In this document: piece by piece, positions 1-7,305 of the stretch
Numbering within the stretch: the stretch's first letter is position 1
Layout of the letters: every line of letters starts with the position of its first letter
Assembly (NCBI GenBank): GCA_020974905.1
Contig: CP087563.1
Coordinates: forward strand, 248,001 to 312,000
Length of the DNA: 64,000 nucleotides
Source of the DNA: Planctomycetes bacterium syqfu
GTDB taxonomy: Bacteria > Planctomycetota > Phycisphaerae > Phycisphaerales > Phycisphaeraceae
Direction of reading: 5' to 3'
Notes under the pieces: model-generated
Told to the model about the DNA's origin: nothing
What the model saw: the letters and a program-made list of their open reading frames with translations, nothing else
The model's database searches: none
Position numbers and translations under genes: made by a program

Positions 1-55
1 ACAACATCGCAGTCGCCTCGGCGTAATAGTTAACGTCTCTTACAGGTACATCCAT
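1..55 (-). CDS. 5' end of a small ORF cut by the left window edge
   Basis: An ATG at 55-53 opens a frame that reads MDVPVRDVNYYAEATAML to base 1 without a stop. It is preceded by AAAGGG (68-63) seven bases upstream, a good ribosome binding site, and by a leader almost identical to the one in front of the next gene (89..454). Only 18 codons are visible, so no function can be given. It appears to be the continuing end of the minus-strand cluster of small mobile-element-like genes. Confidence 0.4.
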   Translation of the reverse strand, partial: MDVPVRDVNYYAEATAML

Positions 56-85
56 CGTTTTTCCCTTTATCCAAGTAGTTTTTCG
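52..85 (-). repeat. Leader repeat, copy A
   Basis: This 34-base segment is repeated at 451-484 with one clear difference (C/T at the twenty-first base). On the minus strand it holds the AAAGGG ribosome binding site and the ATG of the ORF that leaves the window. It would also encode the residues EKLLG followed by a stop, which mirrors the EKLLR end of the gene at 466..663, so it looks like a duplicated gene end plus leader. Confidence 0.7.
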
Positions 86-88
86 GTT

Positions 89-454
89 TTAAACGTTTTC
101 ATAAACCAATACACGCAAATCACAATCCGCATCTGCAAACATTTTCAACAATGACATGACCGAATTCTTAAAACCGCCATTTGTCGAATCTGCCCGCATC
201 TGAACCAACAATTTCATCTGTTCTTCGATAATTTTTCTCATCCCAATAAGTAAACGAACCACCTCATCCCGGCTTAAACGCTCATCAGTCTTCTTACAAT
301 CACACTCCCAATCATCCGGCGGATTTACCGTTGAACAACCGCACACACTGCACGAGACTTCAACGCCCAACGGCTTACAGTTCGGACAATTCCAATCCCA
401 CGGAGCATCAATTGCCATGCATCCACACTTGCCACACTTAACGCCTCTACCCAT
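89..454 (-). CDS. Small protein with two zinc-ribbon-like Cys clusters
   Basis: The product has 121 residues. The first half carries two similar Cys-rich blocks: CGKCGC at about residues 7-12 with CPNC at 23-26, and CSVCGC at about 35-40 with CDC near 51-53. Each block pairs Cys knuckles around a W-rich segment (DAPWDWNC, NPPDDWEC), which suggests an internally duplicated zinc ribbon. The second half is predicted helical and rich in Leu, Met and charged residues. The ATG at 454 has AAAGGG seven bases upstream. It follows 466..663 with 11 bases between them and is probably cotranscribed. Small Cys-knuckle proteins of this kind are common in phages and integrated elements. I do not recognise a named family, and a DNA or protein binding role is only a guess. 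Confidence 0.55.
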   Translation of the reverse strand: MGRGVKCGKCGCMAIDAPWDWNCPNCKPLGVEVSCSVCGCSTVNPPDDWECDCKKTDERLSRDEVVRLLIGMRKIIEEQMKLLVQMRADSTNGGFKNSVMSLLKMFADADCDLRVLVYENV

Positions 455-484
455 CGTTTTTCCCTTTATCTAAGTAGTTTTTCG
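451..484 (-). repeat. Leader repeat, copy B
   Basis: Near-identical second copy of the 52-85 segment. On the minus strand it contains the last codons of the 65-residue gene (EKLLR and TAA), then AAAGGG (467-462) and the ATG of the 121-residue gene. The junction itself has therefore been duplicated, which points to tandem duplication during growth of this gene cluster. Confidence 0.7.
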
Positions 485-663
485 ACTGTAATATGCCCAA
501 CTTCCCGCACCTCTCCAACCAATTCGCCAATCATCCGGTTAACCTTGCAAGAACTCCTCGGTGCCACTTTATCCAGTGATTTTTCAGCCTCTTTAAGCGA
601 CCACAACGCACACTTCATTGCCGCCACTGCAGCGGCCACCAAGCGTTCATCTTCGTCCATCAC
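466..663 (-). CDS. Small helical protein, unknown function
   Basis: A 65-residue ORF, acidic at the N-terminus (MMDEDERL) and otherwise predicted helical (AAAVAAMKCALWSLKEAEKSL). The start is either the GTG at 663 or the ATG at 660. The upstream gene ends with TGA at 662-660, so the ATG overlaps that stop by one base (TGATG), a typical arrangement for translational coupling. No family is recognised. The size and overlap fit an accessory gene of a phage or integrative element. Confidence 0.5.
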   Translation of the reverse strand: MMDEDERLVAAAVAAMKCALWSLKEAEKSLDKVAPRSSCKVNRMIGELVGEVREVGHITVEKLLR

Positions 664-1136
664 TTACCCGCCTTTCTCGCTTTTGCCGCCCGTGCATTGC
701 ATGTGATGCTGCAATAGATCGAACGTGCCGACCGGCCCTTGATTTCACGGCCACAGGTCACGCAACGCTTAGGCTCTTTGTTCTTGACTGGCTTTCCTGC
801 CAACAACAAACGCACCGCGTTACGACTCACACCGCCACGCTCTACGCCCGTGTCACACAACTCAATCGTCAAGCCTGTCGGCGTCACGTCCAAGATGCGA
901 CACAGACGCCAATACTCATCACCGTCGGTGTGATTGATCCATGACACGTAGGCCAACGCCTTACGCGGCACGTCCTGCGGAACCGGCATGCTCTGTACTT
1001 CTCCGATGTGTTCGAGCATGAGCCTTGCACCGTGTTTGACTTTGCGTGACTGTTCGCGGATCAACTCCAACCGCGTACGCTCCGTTTGCAAATTGGGGTC
1101 GATTGATGACGCTTGCATCCTTGCGCTTGATTGCAT
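660..1136 (-). CDS. Protein with C-terminal zinc finger, mobile-element type
   Basis: 158 residues. The ATG at 1136 has AGGAG about eight bases upstream, which supports this start. The C-terminus carries CVTCGREIKGR, then YCSITC and a basic tail (RAAKARKAGK), a C-x2-C ... C-x3-C zinc finger of the kind seen in many short phage and element proteins, where it is followed by a basic helix. The middle (YVSWINHTDGDEYWRLCRIL) is not recognised. Its first 176 bases overlap the 3' part of 961..1572 in another frame. The finger plus basic tail suggests nucleic-acid binding, which is inference. Confidence 0.55.
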   Translation of the reverse strand: MQSSARMQASSIDPNLQTERTRLELIREQSRKVKHGARLMLEHIGEVQSMPVPQDVPRKALAYVSWINHTDGDEYWRLCRILDVTPTGLTIELCDTGVERGGVSRNAVRLLLAGKPVKNKEPKRCVTCGREIKGRSARSIYCSITCNARAAKARKAGK

Positions 1137-1572
1137 TTGCTGCTCTCCTGTTTTTTGACATGACCGCCGAACGCCGACGGCTTTGATCTATGCGTTGCTT
1201 TGTGACTTGACGGACTGTGACATCCTCCGATTCAATGCACACGCATTGACCGTTAAACCAACTCACCGTTTCAATGTCTTTGATGATTTCCCGACGACGC
1301 TCAACCGCCTCACGATGGCCCACAAGGTCAAACGGTGCTATGCCCCGGTAGATCGGGTAACGCACCGTGACGGCCCGCATACGCCCCGCCCGCGTTGACT
1401 GGTGATGCCATTCCTTACGCTCTGTGCGATCCGGTAGCGTGACCAGCACTTGCACGGCCTTATCCACCTGATTGACTGTCATGATGATGCCCGGACACTT
1501 GAGCCATCGCCCATGATGGCACGTGAAAACTCGAACCCTGTCGCCCGGTAATACGAAATTATTGCTTAACAT
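961..1572 (-). CDS. Hypothetical protein, first gene of the left-edge cluster
   Basis: 203 residues. The first 130 or so look like a real protein (GDRVRVFTCHHGRWLKCPG, then VQVLVTLPDRTERKEW), with a small beta-rich domain suggested by alternating hydrophobics. After about residue 145 the sequence becomes basic and low in hydrophobics and overlaps the next gene out of frame. Either the two genes genuinely overlap by 176 bases, or the true stop has been lost by mutation or a sequence error and the last 60 residues are spurious. AAGGA lies in the loop of a hairpin just upstream of the ATG at 1572. No family is recognised. Confidence 0.5.
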   Translation of the reverse strand: MLSNNFVLPGDRVRVFTCHHGRWLKCPGIIMTVNQVDKAVQVLVTLPDRTERKEWHHQSTRAGRMRAVTVRYPIYRGIAPFDLVGHREAVERRREIIKDIETVSWFNGQCVCIESEDVTVRQVTKQRIDQSRRRSAVMSKNRRAANAIKRKDASVINRPQFANGAYAVGVDPRTVTQSQTRCKAHARTHRRSTEHAGSAGRAA

Positions 1573-1575
1573 AAG

Positions 1576-1591
1576 CTGCCATCCTTGGCAG
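1576..1591 (-). promoter_or_regulatory. Hairpin presenting a ribosome binding site in its loop
   Basis: On the minus strand CTGCC-AAGGAT-GGCAG forms a five-base-pair GC-rich stem whose six-base loop contains AAGGA. The stem ends three bases before the ATG at 1572. Displaying or hiding the ribosome binding site this way could control translation of 961..1572. The structure is read directly from the sequence; the control function is inference. Confidence 0.4.
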
Positions 1592-1621
1592 CCGGTTGGT
1601 GTGTCGCACTTTAAACAAAAT

Positions 1622-1652
1622 CAGCCAACGTCAAAAAACTTGACGGTGGCTG
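1622..1652 (-). other. Strong hairpin in the leader of the left-edge cluster
   Basis: CAGCC (1622-1626) pairs with GGCTG (1648-1652), and CGTCAA (1629-1634) pairs with TTGACG (1640-1645), separated by a two-base mismatch and a five-base loop. It lies about 50 bases upstream of the 961..1572 start and could be part of a structured leader or an operator for an element-encoded repressor. Confidence 0.35.
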
Positions 1653-1709
1653 TAATATCTGTTCCAATTGTGCATAGCTGGTCATCACCAAAACACCTTA
1701 CCGGCTCAA

Positions 1710-1746
1710 GGCTCAGGGATGCTGCTAACATCCGCTGAGCCGTTTT
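1710..1746 (+). terminator. Rho-independent terminator-like hairpin
   Basis: GGCTCAG (1710-1716) pairs with CTGAGCC (1735-1741), and inside it GGATG pairs with CATCC. The stem is followed by GTTTTT on the plus strand. No plus-strand gene precedes it, so it may end a small untranslated RNA or block transcription into shc. On the minus strand the same arm can pair alternatively with the neighbouring TTGAGCCGG. Confidence 0.5.
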
Positions 1747-2001
1747 TATAGTTATTGGACAGAACATTAACTAAGATTTCGATCCGCGTCAACAAGAAAA
1801 ATGGACCTAAACCGGCTCTTAAGTGCTTAATTTACCGTATATTATCGGACCTTAAAATTTGGCAGGGGGGTGCAAGTTCGGCCCCGATATAGGCTTGTAT
1901 TTTGCCTTGGTTTGTATTGAGATGGACTTTGTTCGTCTGTCCTGTCTTAAATGACTTGTTAATCAAGATCGAATTCTTCAAACACCGGATACCTCAACCG
2001 C

Positions 2002-3987
2002 ATGTCCGACACACCTTTGGCAGACGCCACGCAGGAACTTCTGGCAACCGCACGCAACGCGCATCAGAACGCTGTCAAAGCGCTCATGGATCTTCAGGAA
2101 CCTGAGGGTTACTGGTGTGCGGAGCTTGAAGGCGATTCGATTCTCCAATCCGAGTATGTCCTGCTCAAATGGATCATCGACCAGGAAGACGATCCACGCA
2201 TCCCCAAGATCATCAAGTATCTCCGCAAGCAGCAAAACGCTGATGGCAGCTTCGTCCAATACCCGGGTGGCAAAATCGATCTGAGTGCCACCGTTAAAGC
2301 TTATTTCGTCTTCAAACTCGCGGGTGACGATCCCGATGCGCCGCACATGGTTAAAGCCCGAGAGCAGATCCATGCCCACGGCGGCGCGGAAATGTGTAAC
2401 AGCTTCACCAACTTTTACCTGGCTGCACTGGGTCAAATCGACTACAACGCTGTCCCCAGCATCCCGCCGGAGATCATCATGCTGCCCAAGTGGTTTTATT
2501 TCCATTTGGATAAGGTTTCAGCATGGTCCCGAACGATGATCACGCCACTGAGCATTGTGACATCGCATCGCCCTGTTCGAAAATTATCGGACTCTCAAGG
2601 GATAGGGGAGTTGTATCTCGATCAAACCCGTCGTAACAAACTCAAGCCCACCACGTTCAATCAGCATCGCACCTGGACGACGATTTTTTACTCCATCGAC
2701 AAGGTTCTCAAACTTATTGAAAAGTCTGGCTTGACACCGCTGCGTCGTCGTGCGTTACAGCGTGTTGAAGACTGGATCATCGACCACACCGATCGTAGCG
2801 ATGGCATGGGCGCGATTTTCCCGCCGATGGTTTACATCTTGATTGCGTTGCGTGCCCGTGGCTATGCGGATGATCATCCCAAGATTCTCGAAGCGCATAA
2901 ACATCTTGATGACTTGATGATTCACGATGAAGCAAACGATGAGATTCGCATTCAACCGTGTTTCTCGCCGATCTGGGACACGGGTATTGCAGCCTATGCG
3001 TTAACCGAACTGGGTTTCAAACGTGAAGACAACGACGCTGCAGATCGTTGCGCCAAGTGGCTGCTCGAAAAGGAATGTCGCAAAGCTGGTGACTGGCTTG
3101 CCAACGTCAAAGACAAAACCGTTGAGCCATCGGGTTGGTTCTTTGAGTACAACAACGGTTTCTATCCTGATGTGGATGACACGGTGATGGTTGCCATGGC
3201 ATTGTGGCGGATGGGTGGTGAAGACGCCAAAGCGGCTGCAAAACGCGGGGTGAATTGGATCCTGGCGATGCAGAATGATGACGGTGGGTGGGCTGCGTTC
3301 GACAAAACAGATGAACGCCCTATCCTCGAGCATGTCCCCTTTGCGGACCACAATGCCATCCAAGACCCCTCCTGCCCGGACATCACCGGCCGGACGCTTG
3401 AGTGCATGGGACATCTGGGATATGACCAGACGCACCCTGCCATCAGCCGCGCCATTGGCTTTATCCGATCCCGCCAGGAACACGATGGCTGCTGGTTCGG
3501 TCGCTGGGGTGTCAACTATTTCTACGGCACATGGCAAGTCGTCGGCGGGCTCTATAACATCGGCTATGACATGAGCGAAGACTGGATTCAAAAAGCCGGT
3601 CAATGGATCAAAGACCACCAACAAGTTGATGGCAGCTTCGGCGAATCCTGCGATACCTACGAAGACGAATCCCTGCGTGGCACCGGGCCATCCACCGCAT
3701 CGCAAACCGCCTGGGCTGTGATGTCACTGATGGCCATCTACGGTCCACAAGACGCTGATGTCCAACGCGGCATCCAATGGCTCTGCGATACCCAACTCAA
3801 GGAAGATCATCCCACCAGCGGAGACAAAGCCGGAAGCTGGTACGAACCCTGGTTCACCGGCACGGGCTTTCCCAAAGTCTTCTACCTGCGCTATCACCTT
3901 TACCGACTCTATTTCCCAATCATGGCCATCGGACGTTGGATGCGATTGTACAACGAGGAAACCGGTTCAACGGCTGCGGAGATTTGA
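2002..3987 (+). CDS. shc: Squalene-hopene cyclase
   Basis: 661 residues, the normal length for the family. It cyclises squalene to hopene, the first committed step of hopanoid synthesis, as a monotopic protein at the cytoplasmic membrane. The catalytic acid motif DVDD is at residues 390-393 (family DxDD). Repeated QW motifs are visible, for example QEPEGYW near residue 33, QNDDGGW near 425 and RQEHDGCWFGRWG near 492. The terminal ALTELGFKREDND and GTGFPKVFYLRYHLYRLYFP segments are also typical. The ATG at 2002 lacks an obvious ribosome binding site. A zinc-ribbon membrane protein gene starts two bases after the stop. No other hopanoid gene (hpn, squalene synthesis) is nearby, so the gene is detached from the rest of the pathway here. 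Confidence 0.95.
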   Translation: MSDTPLADATQELLATARNAHQNAVKALMDLQEPEGYWCAELEGDSILQSEYVLLKWIIDQEDDPRIPKIIKYLRKQQNADGSFVQYPGGKIDLSATVKAYFVFKLAGDDPDAPHMVKAREQIHAHGGAEMCNSFTNFYLAALGQIDYNAVPSIPPEIIMLPKWFYFHLDKVSAWSRTMITPLSIVTSHRPVRKLSDSQGIGELYLDQTRRNKLKPTTFNQHRTWTTIFYSIDKVLKLIEKSGLTPLRRRALQRVEDWIIDHTDRSDGMGAIFPPMVYILIALRARGYADDHPKILEAHKHLDDLMIHDEANDEIRIQPCFSPIWDTGIAAYALTELGFKREDNDAADRCAKWLLEKECRKAGDWLANVKDKTVEPSGWFFEYNNGFYPDVDDTVMVAMALWRMGGEDAKAAAKRGVNWILAMQNDDGGWAAFDKTDERPILEHVPFADHNAIQDPSCPDITGRTLECMGHLGYDQTHPAISRAIGFIRSRQEHDGCWFGRWGVNYFYGTWQVVGGLYNIGYDMSEDWIQKAGQWIKDHQQVDGSFGESCDTYEDESLRGTGPSTASQTAWAVMSLMAIYGPQDADVQRGIQWLCDTQLKEDHPTSGDKAGSWYEPWFTGTGFPKVFYLRYHLYRLYFPIMAIGRWMRLYNEETGSTAAEI

Positions 3988-3989
3988 AT

Positions 3990-4661
3990 ATGGATTCGGG
4001 GGAAAATCAGCAACTGACAAGTGATGAACCTATCACGGATGACAAGCAAATCAACAAGGCGATTCACGATGTCTTATTGAATATCTTTTGTCCAAACTGT
4101 CAGTACAATCTCCGCGGACTCATTGGCAGGGAGGTTGATTGTCCTGAATGTGGACATCGATGTAATCTCTCTGAACTGGTCGCAGTCAAATGGGATAAGC
4201 CATGGTATAAAGTGCCGGGTTATGACAAGCTTTGTCTACCGGTTTATGTGATCATTTTGGTTCCTGTAATTTTCTTTTGTTGCGTTGGGGCTTTGGTTGA
4301 CTCGCGCATCAATGCGATGCTTGGCCCAATGATAGTTTTGGGTGTTTATTTGCTCAGTTATATTTCACCGTATTTGGTTTTCAAATCCATGCGCGGCATT
4401 TACCTGGCAATGCTACTTCACCTGATCGCATTTGGTTTTTTCATGTCGATACCGATCTTCATATGCACGGTGATATGGAGTGTGGTTATGCTTCATGACA
4501 TGGGCGTAAACGCCAATCTCATGATATTGGCTGCAATGTTTATCTGTGTGGCAGCGAGTGTCGGGTGTTTTTATTCCATTCGATATGCACGCAAATGGGA
4601 TCGCTATGTTGCACAGCAATGTATCGATCACTATCTCAAACATTTTCATGATGCAAAATAA
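3990..4661 (+). CDS. Zinc-ribbon multi-pass membrane protein
   Basis: I choose the ATG at 3990, two bases after the shc stop, giving 223 residues; a longer frame starting inside shc would be spurious. After an acidic stretch (residues 1-28) comes a zinc ribbon, CPNCQYNLRGL and then CPECGHRC, a module common at the N-terminus of small planctomycete membrane proteins. About four or five hydrophobic segments follow (near residues 77-100, 105-130, 135-170 and 175-200). The spacing suggests cotranscription with shc, but nothing ties it to hopanoids. The end is convergent with 4672..5343. Confidence 0.65.
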   Translation: MDSGENQQLTSDEPITDDKQINKAIHDVLLNIFCPNCQYNLRGLIGREVDCPECGHRCNLSELVAVKWDKPWYKVPGYDKLCLPVYVIILVPVIFFCCVGALVDSRINAMLGPMIVLGVYLLSYISPYLVFKSMRGIYLAMLLHLIAFGFFMSIPIFICTVIWSVVMLHDMGVNANLMILAAMFICVAASVGCFYSIRYARKWDRYVAQQCIDHYLKHFHDAK

Positions 4662-4671
4662 AATGCGTTAC

Positions 4672-5343
4672 TTAAATCACCGGCAAGAACAATTGATGCA
4701 TGCGGCGTCGAAGTGCTGCATCATCCGGCAATGCCAATGATTGATGGGTAGATTCGATTGTTGCTTGCCAATCCTGTTGGGTTGGACCTTTGTCGGCATC
4801 AATCATATAGATGTTGAGTAGCTCAACACACACGCCCTGTTGTCTCAAAAATGCTAATGCGGCAAGTTGCTGGACGTAGCTTGAATTTGCAGGCCAGATT
4901 ACGTTGTCAGCGACTTTGTATTTACGTATGGCATCGCTGAGATAGGTTACCATCGCGGGTGTGAGTTTGCTTTGGCGTTTGGAAGTTGCAACGGACATTT
5001 GATCCGGGTGCGTCATCGCAGAGACCAGCAGCCAATTCCAACCGACGTTGCCGATCTGAATACGGCCGACGGCATCCCATTTCAAAGAGGGGGCATCACT
5101 CCCCTGCCACAATGTTTCCCAGGCGGTTTTGGCTTTGCCGTTACCCAGAAAACGCAGGCCATCCCATGTGCAGATGTCCGGCGAATCAATGGTCGGATGA
5201 TCTTGATGACGCCAGACCACCCCACCGGCATTCATGGCTTGACAGATTTTGGTTTTGAGTTGCTTAGGCTTGTCAGCCACATAACGCGATAGCATGTCGT
5301 GGCCGGTGACGGTTGAACGTTTGGCAGTTTTGACTTTTGGCAT
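4672..5343 (-). CDS. PD-(D/E)XK-like fold protein with missing active-site residues (tentative)
   Basis: 223 residues, no signal peptide. The segments WDGLRFLG, then LKWDAVGRI, WNWLLVSAMTHPDQM and later VELLNIYMIDAD resemble a family of hypothetical restriction-nuclease-like proteins in which I recall the equivalent strand as LLVEAK. If that alignment is right, the aspartate of WDAVG is kept, while the glutamate and lysine of the E-x-K are Ser and Met, so the protein would be catalytically dead or use another site. The assignment comes from memory of the family pattern only. It is the last gene of the minus-strand hisA group, 55 bases after 5399..6793. A weak GGGGATC lies before the ATG. Confidence 0.5.
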   Translation of the reverse strand: MPKVKTAKRSTVTGHDMLSRYVADKPKQLKTKICQAMNAGGVVWRHQDHPTIDSPDICTWDGLRFLGNGKAKTAWETLWQGSDAPSLKWDAVGRIQIGNVGWNWLLVSAMTHPDQMSVATSKRQSKLTPAMVTYLSDAIRKYKVADNVIWPANSSYVQQLAALAFLRQQGVCVELLNIYMIDADKGPTQQDWQATIESTHQSLALPDDAALRRRMHQLFLPVI

Positions 5344-5398
5344 GATTGATCCCCATCGGCGGTATCTTGATTTTCGGATCTTTGATGCGATTGGTCAA

Positions 5399-6793
5399 TC
5401 AGCCCTTGTTGCTTTCGGCGATCTCGTTTGCGTGTTTGTTCTGTGGATCTTTCAACCAACGCAAACACCCCCAGACAACCAGTGGCCAAAGATGTAGACA
5501 GACACGGTTGATCCCCTGGCCTGCAAACTCACGGACATCGCCATAGGAGAGAACCGCAAAGACCAACTCGTAAGCCAACGCATTAAGGATCAAGACCAAC
5601 AGCCAGATTTTAAACATCGGTTCACGCACCAGTGTTTTCTTGACACCCATGACCAACGGCAAGGTGACCAGGAGCAATAGCATCCGCCAATCAAAGTCAT
5701 AACGAATGACCCGTAAAAATGTGGACAAAACAGCTTGGTGGCGCTCCCATTGCAAAAGGCGTTGGAAGGGACCATCATCCGGAGATTGGATAAATAACGG
5801 ATTGAGTTGGCTGGCTGTCAATTTGCAAAGGATGTTCCAACTCACAAAAGGCAGCATCCCCAGAATCAACCATACTAGTTTTTTAATGCGGTTGTCATTC
5901 AACAGTAGGATGCTCAGCGTTAACGTCAAGCAAAGCACCAATCCTTCATTCTTGGTGGCTGAAGCTATGCCTGCCAACAGGCCAGCATAACACCACAGTA
6001 ATCTTTTCCCCTGTGCTTGGCAGGCTTGATCAATCAGAACCATCACGCCAAGCAGGTAGCACGCATACAAATGATCTGCATATTGAGATGAAACGTGGAA
6101 CAATAAAAAGGGCATCCCACCTGCCAATATGATTACTCCCAGTAAACCACGTTTGACGCCCTGTTCCAGTTTGATCGCGCTGAACGTCAAGAGCAATAGG
6201 ATGCCTGCGAAGACAAAACTCATTGCCATCGGCCATGTTGGCGTGAGATGGTTTAATGCGTATCGCCAACCGCGTGCCAATCCACTGGAAAACAGCAGTG
6301 GATAATCCGATTGCGTGAGTTCAGGTGAGAAAAGATGGGGCCAGTGGCTTTGGCCTGCTGCCATGAACCGGGCTTTGAGATTCCAGAATGCATAGGCGTC
6401 GGCATGGCCATGGACCTGATGTGACATCAGGTGATACACGCCTGTCATTGCGATCCCCAATAGCACGAGTGTTCCGGCAGATAACAGTCGATCAGTCCAT
6501 GCTGATTTCTTCTTTGATATTGATTGCGTGTGTTTTGAAGATCGATACCGCCAAAGCAAGACACTGATGATGACAAGTAACACGTCTGTGATCAGTACAC
6601 CGGTGAAGGTCGTCTGTGCATGCACAAGCATCAGTAATTGATATCCCAATGCATGACAGGCATAGCCGGTGAGAAAACCGAAGCTGATTCGCATCGACCA
6701 GCCATGCTTGGATATGTCAGGCCATAGCCGTTGACAAAGCAATAACCCCGTCAGCATACAGGGGATCAAACTCAACATGGCAAGGACAATCAT
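5399..6793 (-). CDS. Large multi-pass membrane protein, possible lipid-linked glycosyltransferase
   Basis: 464 residues with about ten to twelve hydrophobic segments. The architecture (many helices, a charged first loop with HQVHGHADAYAFWNLKARF and later STKNEGLVL) resembles GT-C type transferases of the dolichol-phosphate-mannose transferase or ArnT kind, which use lipid-linked sugars at the outer face of the membrane. I see no decisive motif, so the function is inference. The start at 6793 overlaps the stop of the 166-residue gene by four bases (ATGA), showing translational coupling with it. Confidence 0.6.
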   Translation of the reverse strand: MIVLAMLSLIPCMLTGLLLCQRLWPDISKHGWSMRISFGFLTGYACHALGYQLLMLVHAQTTFTGVLITDVLLVIISVLLWRYRSSKHTQSISKKKSAWTDRLLSAGTLVLLGIAMTGVYHLMSHQVHGHADAYAFWNLKARFMAAGQSHWPHLFSPELTQSDYPLLFSSGLARGWRYALNHLTPTWPMAMSFVFAGILLLLTFSAIKLEQGVKRGLLGVIILAGGMPFLLFHVSSQYADHLYACYLLGVMVLIDQACQAQGKRLLWCYAGLLAGIASATKNEGLVLCLTLTLSILLLNDNRIKKLVWLILGMLPFVSWNILCKLTASQLNPLFIQSPDDGPFQRLLQWERHQAVLSTFLRVIRYDFDWRMLLLLVTLPLVMGVKKTLVREPMFKIWLLVLILNALAYELVFAVLSYGDVREFAGQGINRVCLHLWPLVVWGCLRWLKDPQNKHANEIAESNKG

Positions 6794-7290
6794 GGCTGAT
6801 CCCCCTGCTGCTTTTGCATGCTGGCCATATCAGGCGGCCCCAGTATTGCAAGCCCTTTTTGTGTACTGGCAATGAGTTTGCGTCGGGTTAACTTGACGAA
6901 CTTGTTTAGCAGTTGATCATCAGGAAAGTCGGCGATAAGCCATGGCTGCTGAGCCTGTGGATCAGGAAAAATCAGGATCGGCGAAAAGACATACTGAACC
7001 GATTCGAGCCAACTCTCGTTTAATGATTGATCGTTGAGCAATTGGATATTGATATACCCGACTTCTGAACTGGGGATATGCCGGGGAAGATGCGCGAGCC
7101 GCTGCTGGGCAAGTCGTAGATCTTTGAGTTCACGCAACTCAAAGACGGGGCTTGAATCTGTCAGATGTGATGTCACATTGTAAAAATGATAAATGTTGCA
7201 GACCGCCAGAATCACCAAGGCCCACATGATCAACGCTGTAAAGCGATGTCGCCAGATTGGCTTGGGGCTATTGAGTTCCGTGGCATTCAT
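6790..7290 (-). CDS. Small membrane-anchored protein, unknown
   Basis: 166 residues with one membrane segment near the N-terminus (ALIMWALVILAVCNIYHFY, about residues 17-36) and a soluble remainder that would face the periplasm. It sits 15 bases after hisA and overlaps the glycosyltransferase-like membrane protein by four bases. The tight coupling suggests it works with that protein, perhaps as a periplasmic partner. No family is recognised. Confidence 0.55.
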   Translation of the reverse strand: MNATELNSPKPIWRHRFTALIMWALVILAVCNIYHFYNVTSHLTDSSPVFELRELKDLRLAQQRLAHLPRHIPSSEVGYINIQLLNDQSLNESWLESVQYVFSPILIFPDPQAQQPWLIADFPDDQLLNKFVKLTRRKLIASTQKGLAILGPPDMASMQKQQGDQP

Positions 7291-7305
7291 GACATTGCGT
7301 TCGAA

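Larger units (their letters stand above)
1573..2001. other. Gene-free stretch between the left-edge cluster and shc
   Basis: 429 bases without a credible gene. The left half holds three hairpins (1576-1591, 1622-1652, 1710-1746), described separately. The right half (about 1750-2001) is AT-rich and must contain the promoter of shc, but I cannot identify one convincing -35/-10 pair. No tRNA remnant or attachment site was found that would fix the boundary of the left-edge element. Confidence 0.5.

Noticed and set aside
1861..1890. Possible tRNA T-arm near 1870 as a left attachment site
   Set aside because: GGGGTGCAAGTTCGGCCCC gives no 5-base-pair T stem with a 7-base loop and no acceptor strand follows.
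3001..3705. Long antisense ORF inside shc
   Set aside because: It is a shadow frame opposite a clear coding sequence, with no ribosome binding site and no recognisable domain.
3777..3989. Upstream extension of the zinc-ribbon membrane protein into shc
   Set aside because: The frame overlaps the conserved C-terminus of squalene-hopene cyclase and shows no family sequence; the ATG at 3990 is the natural start.
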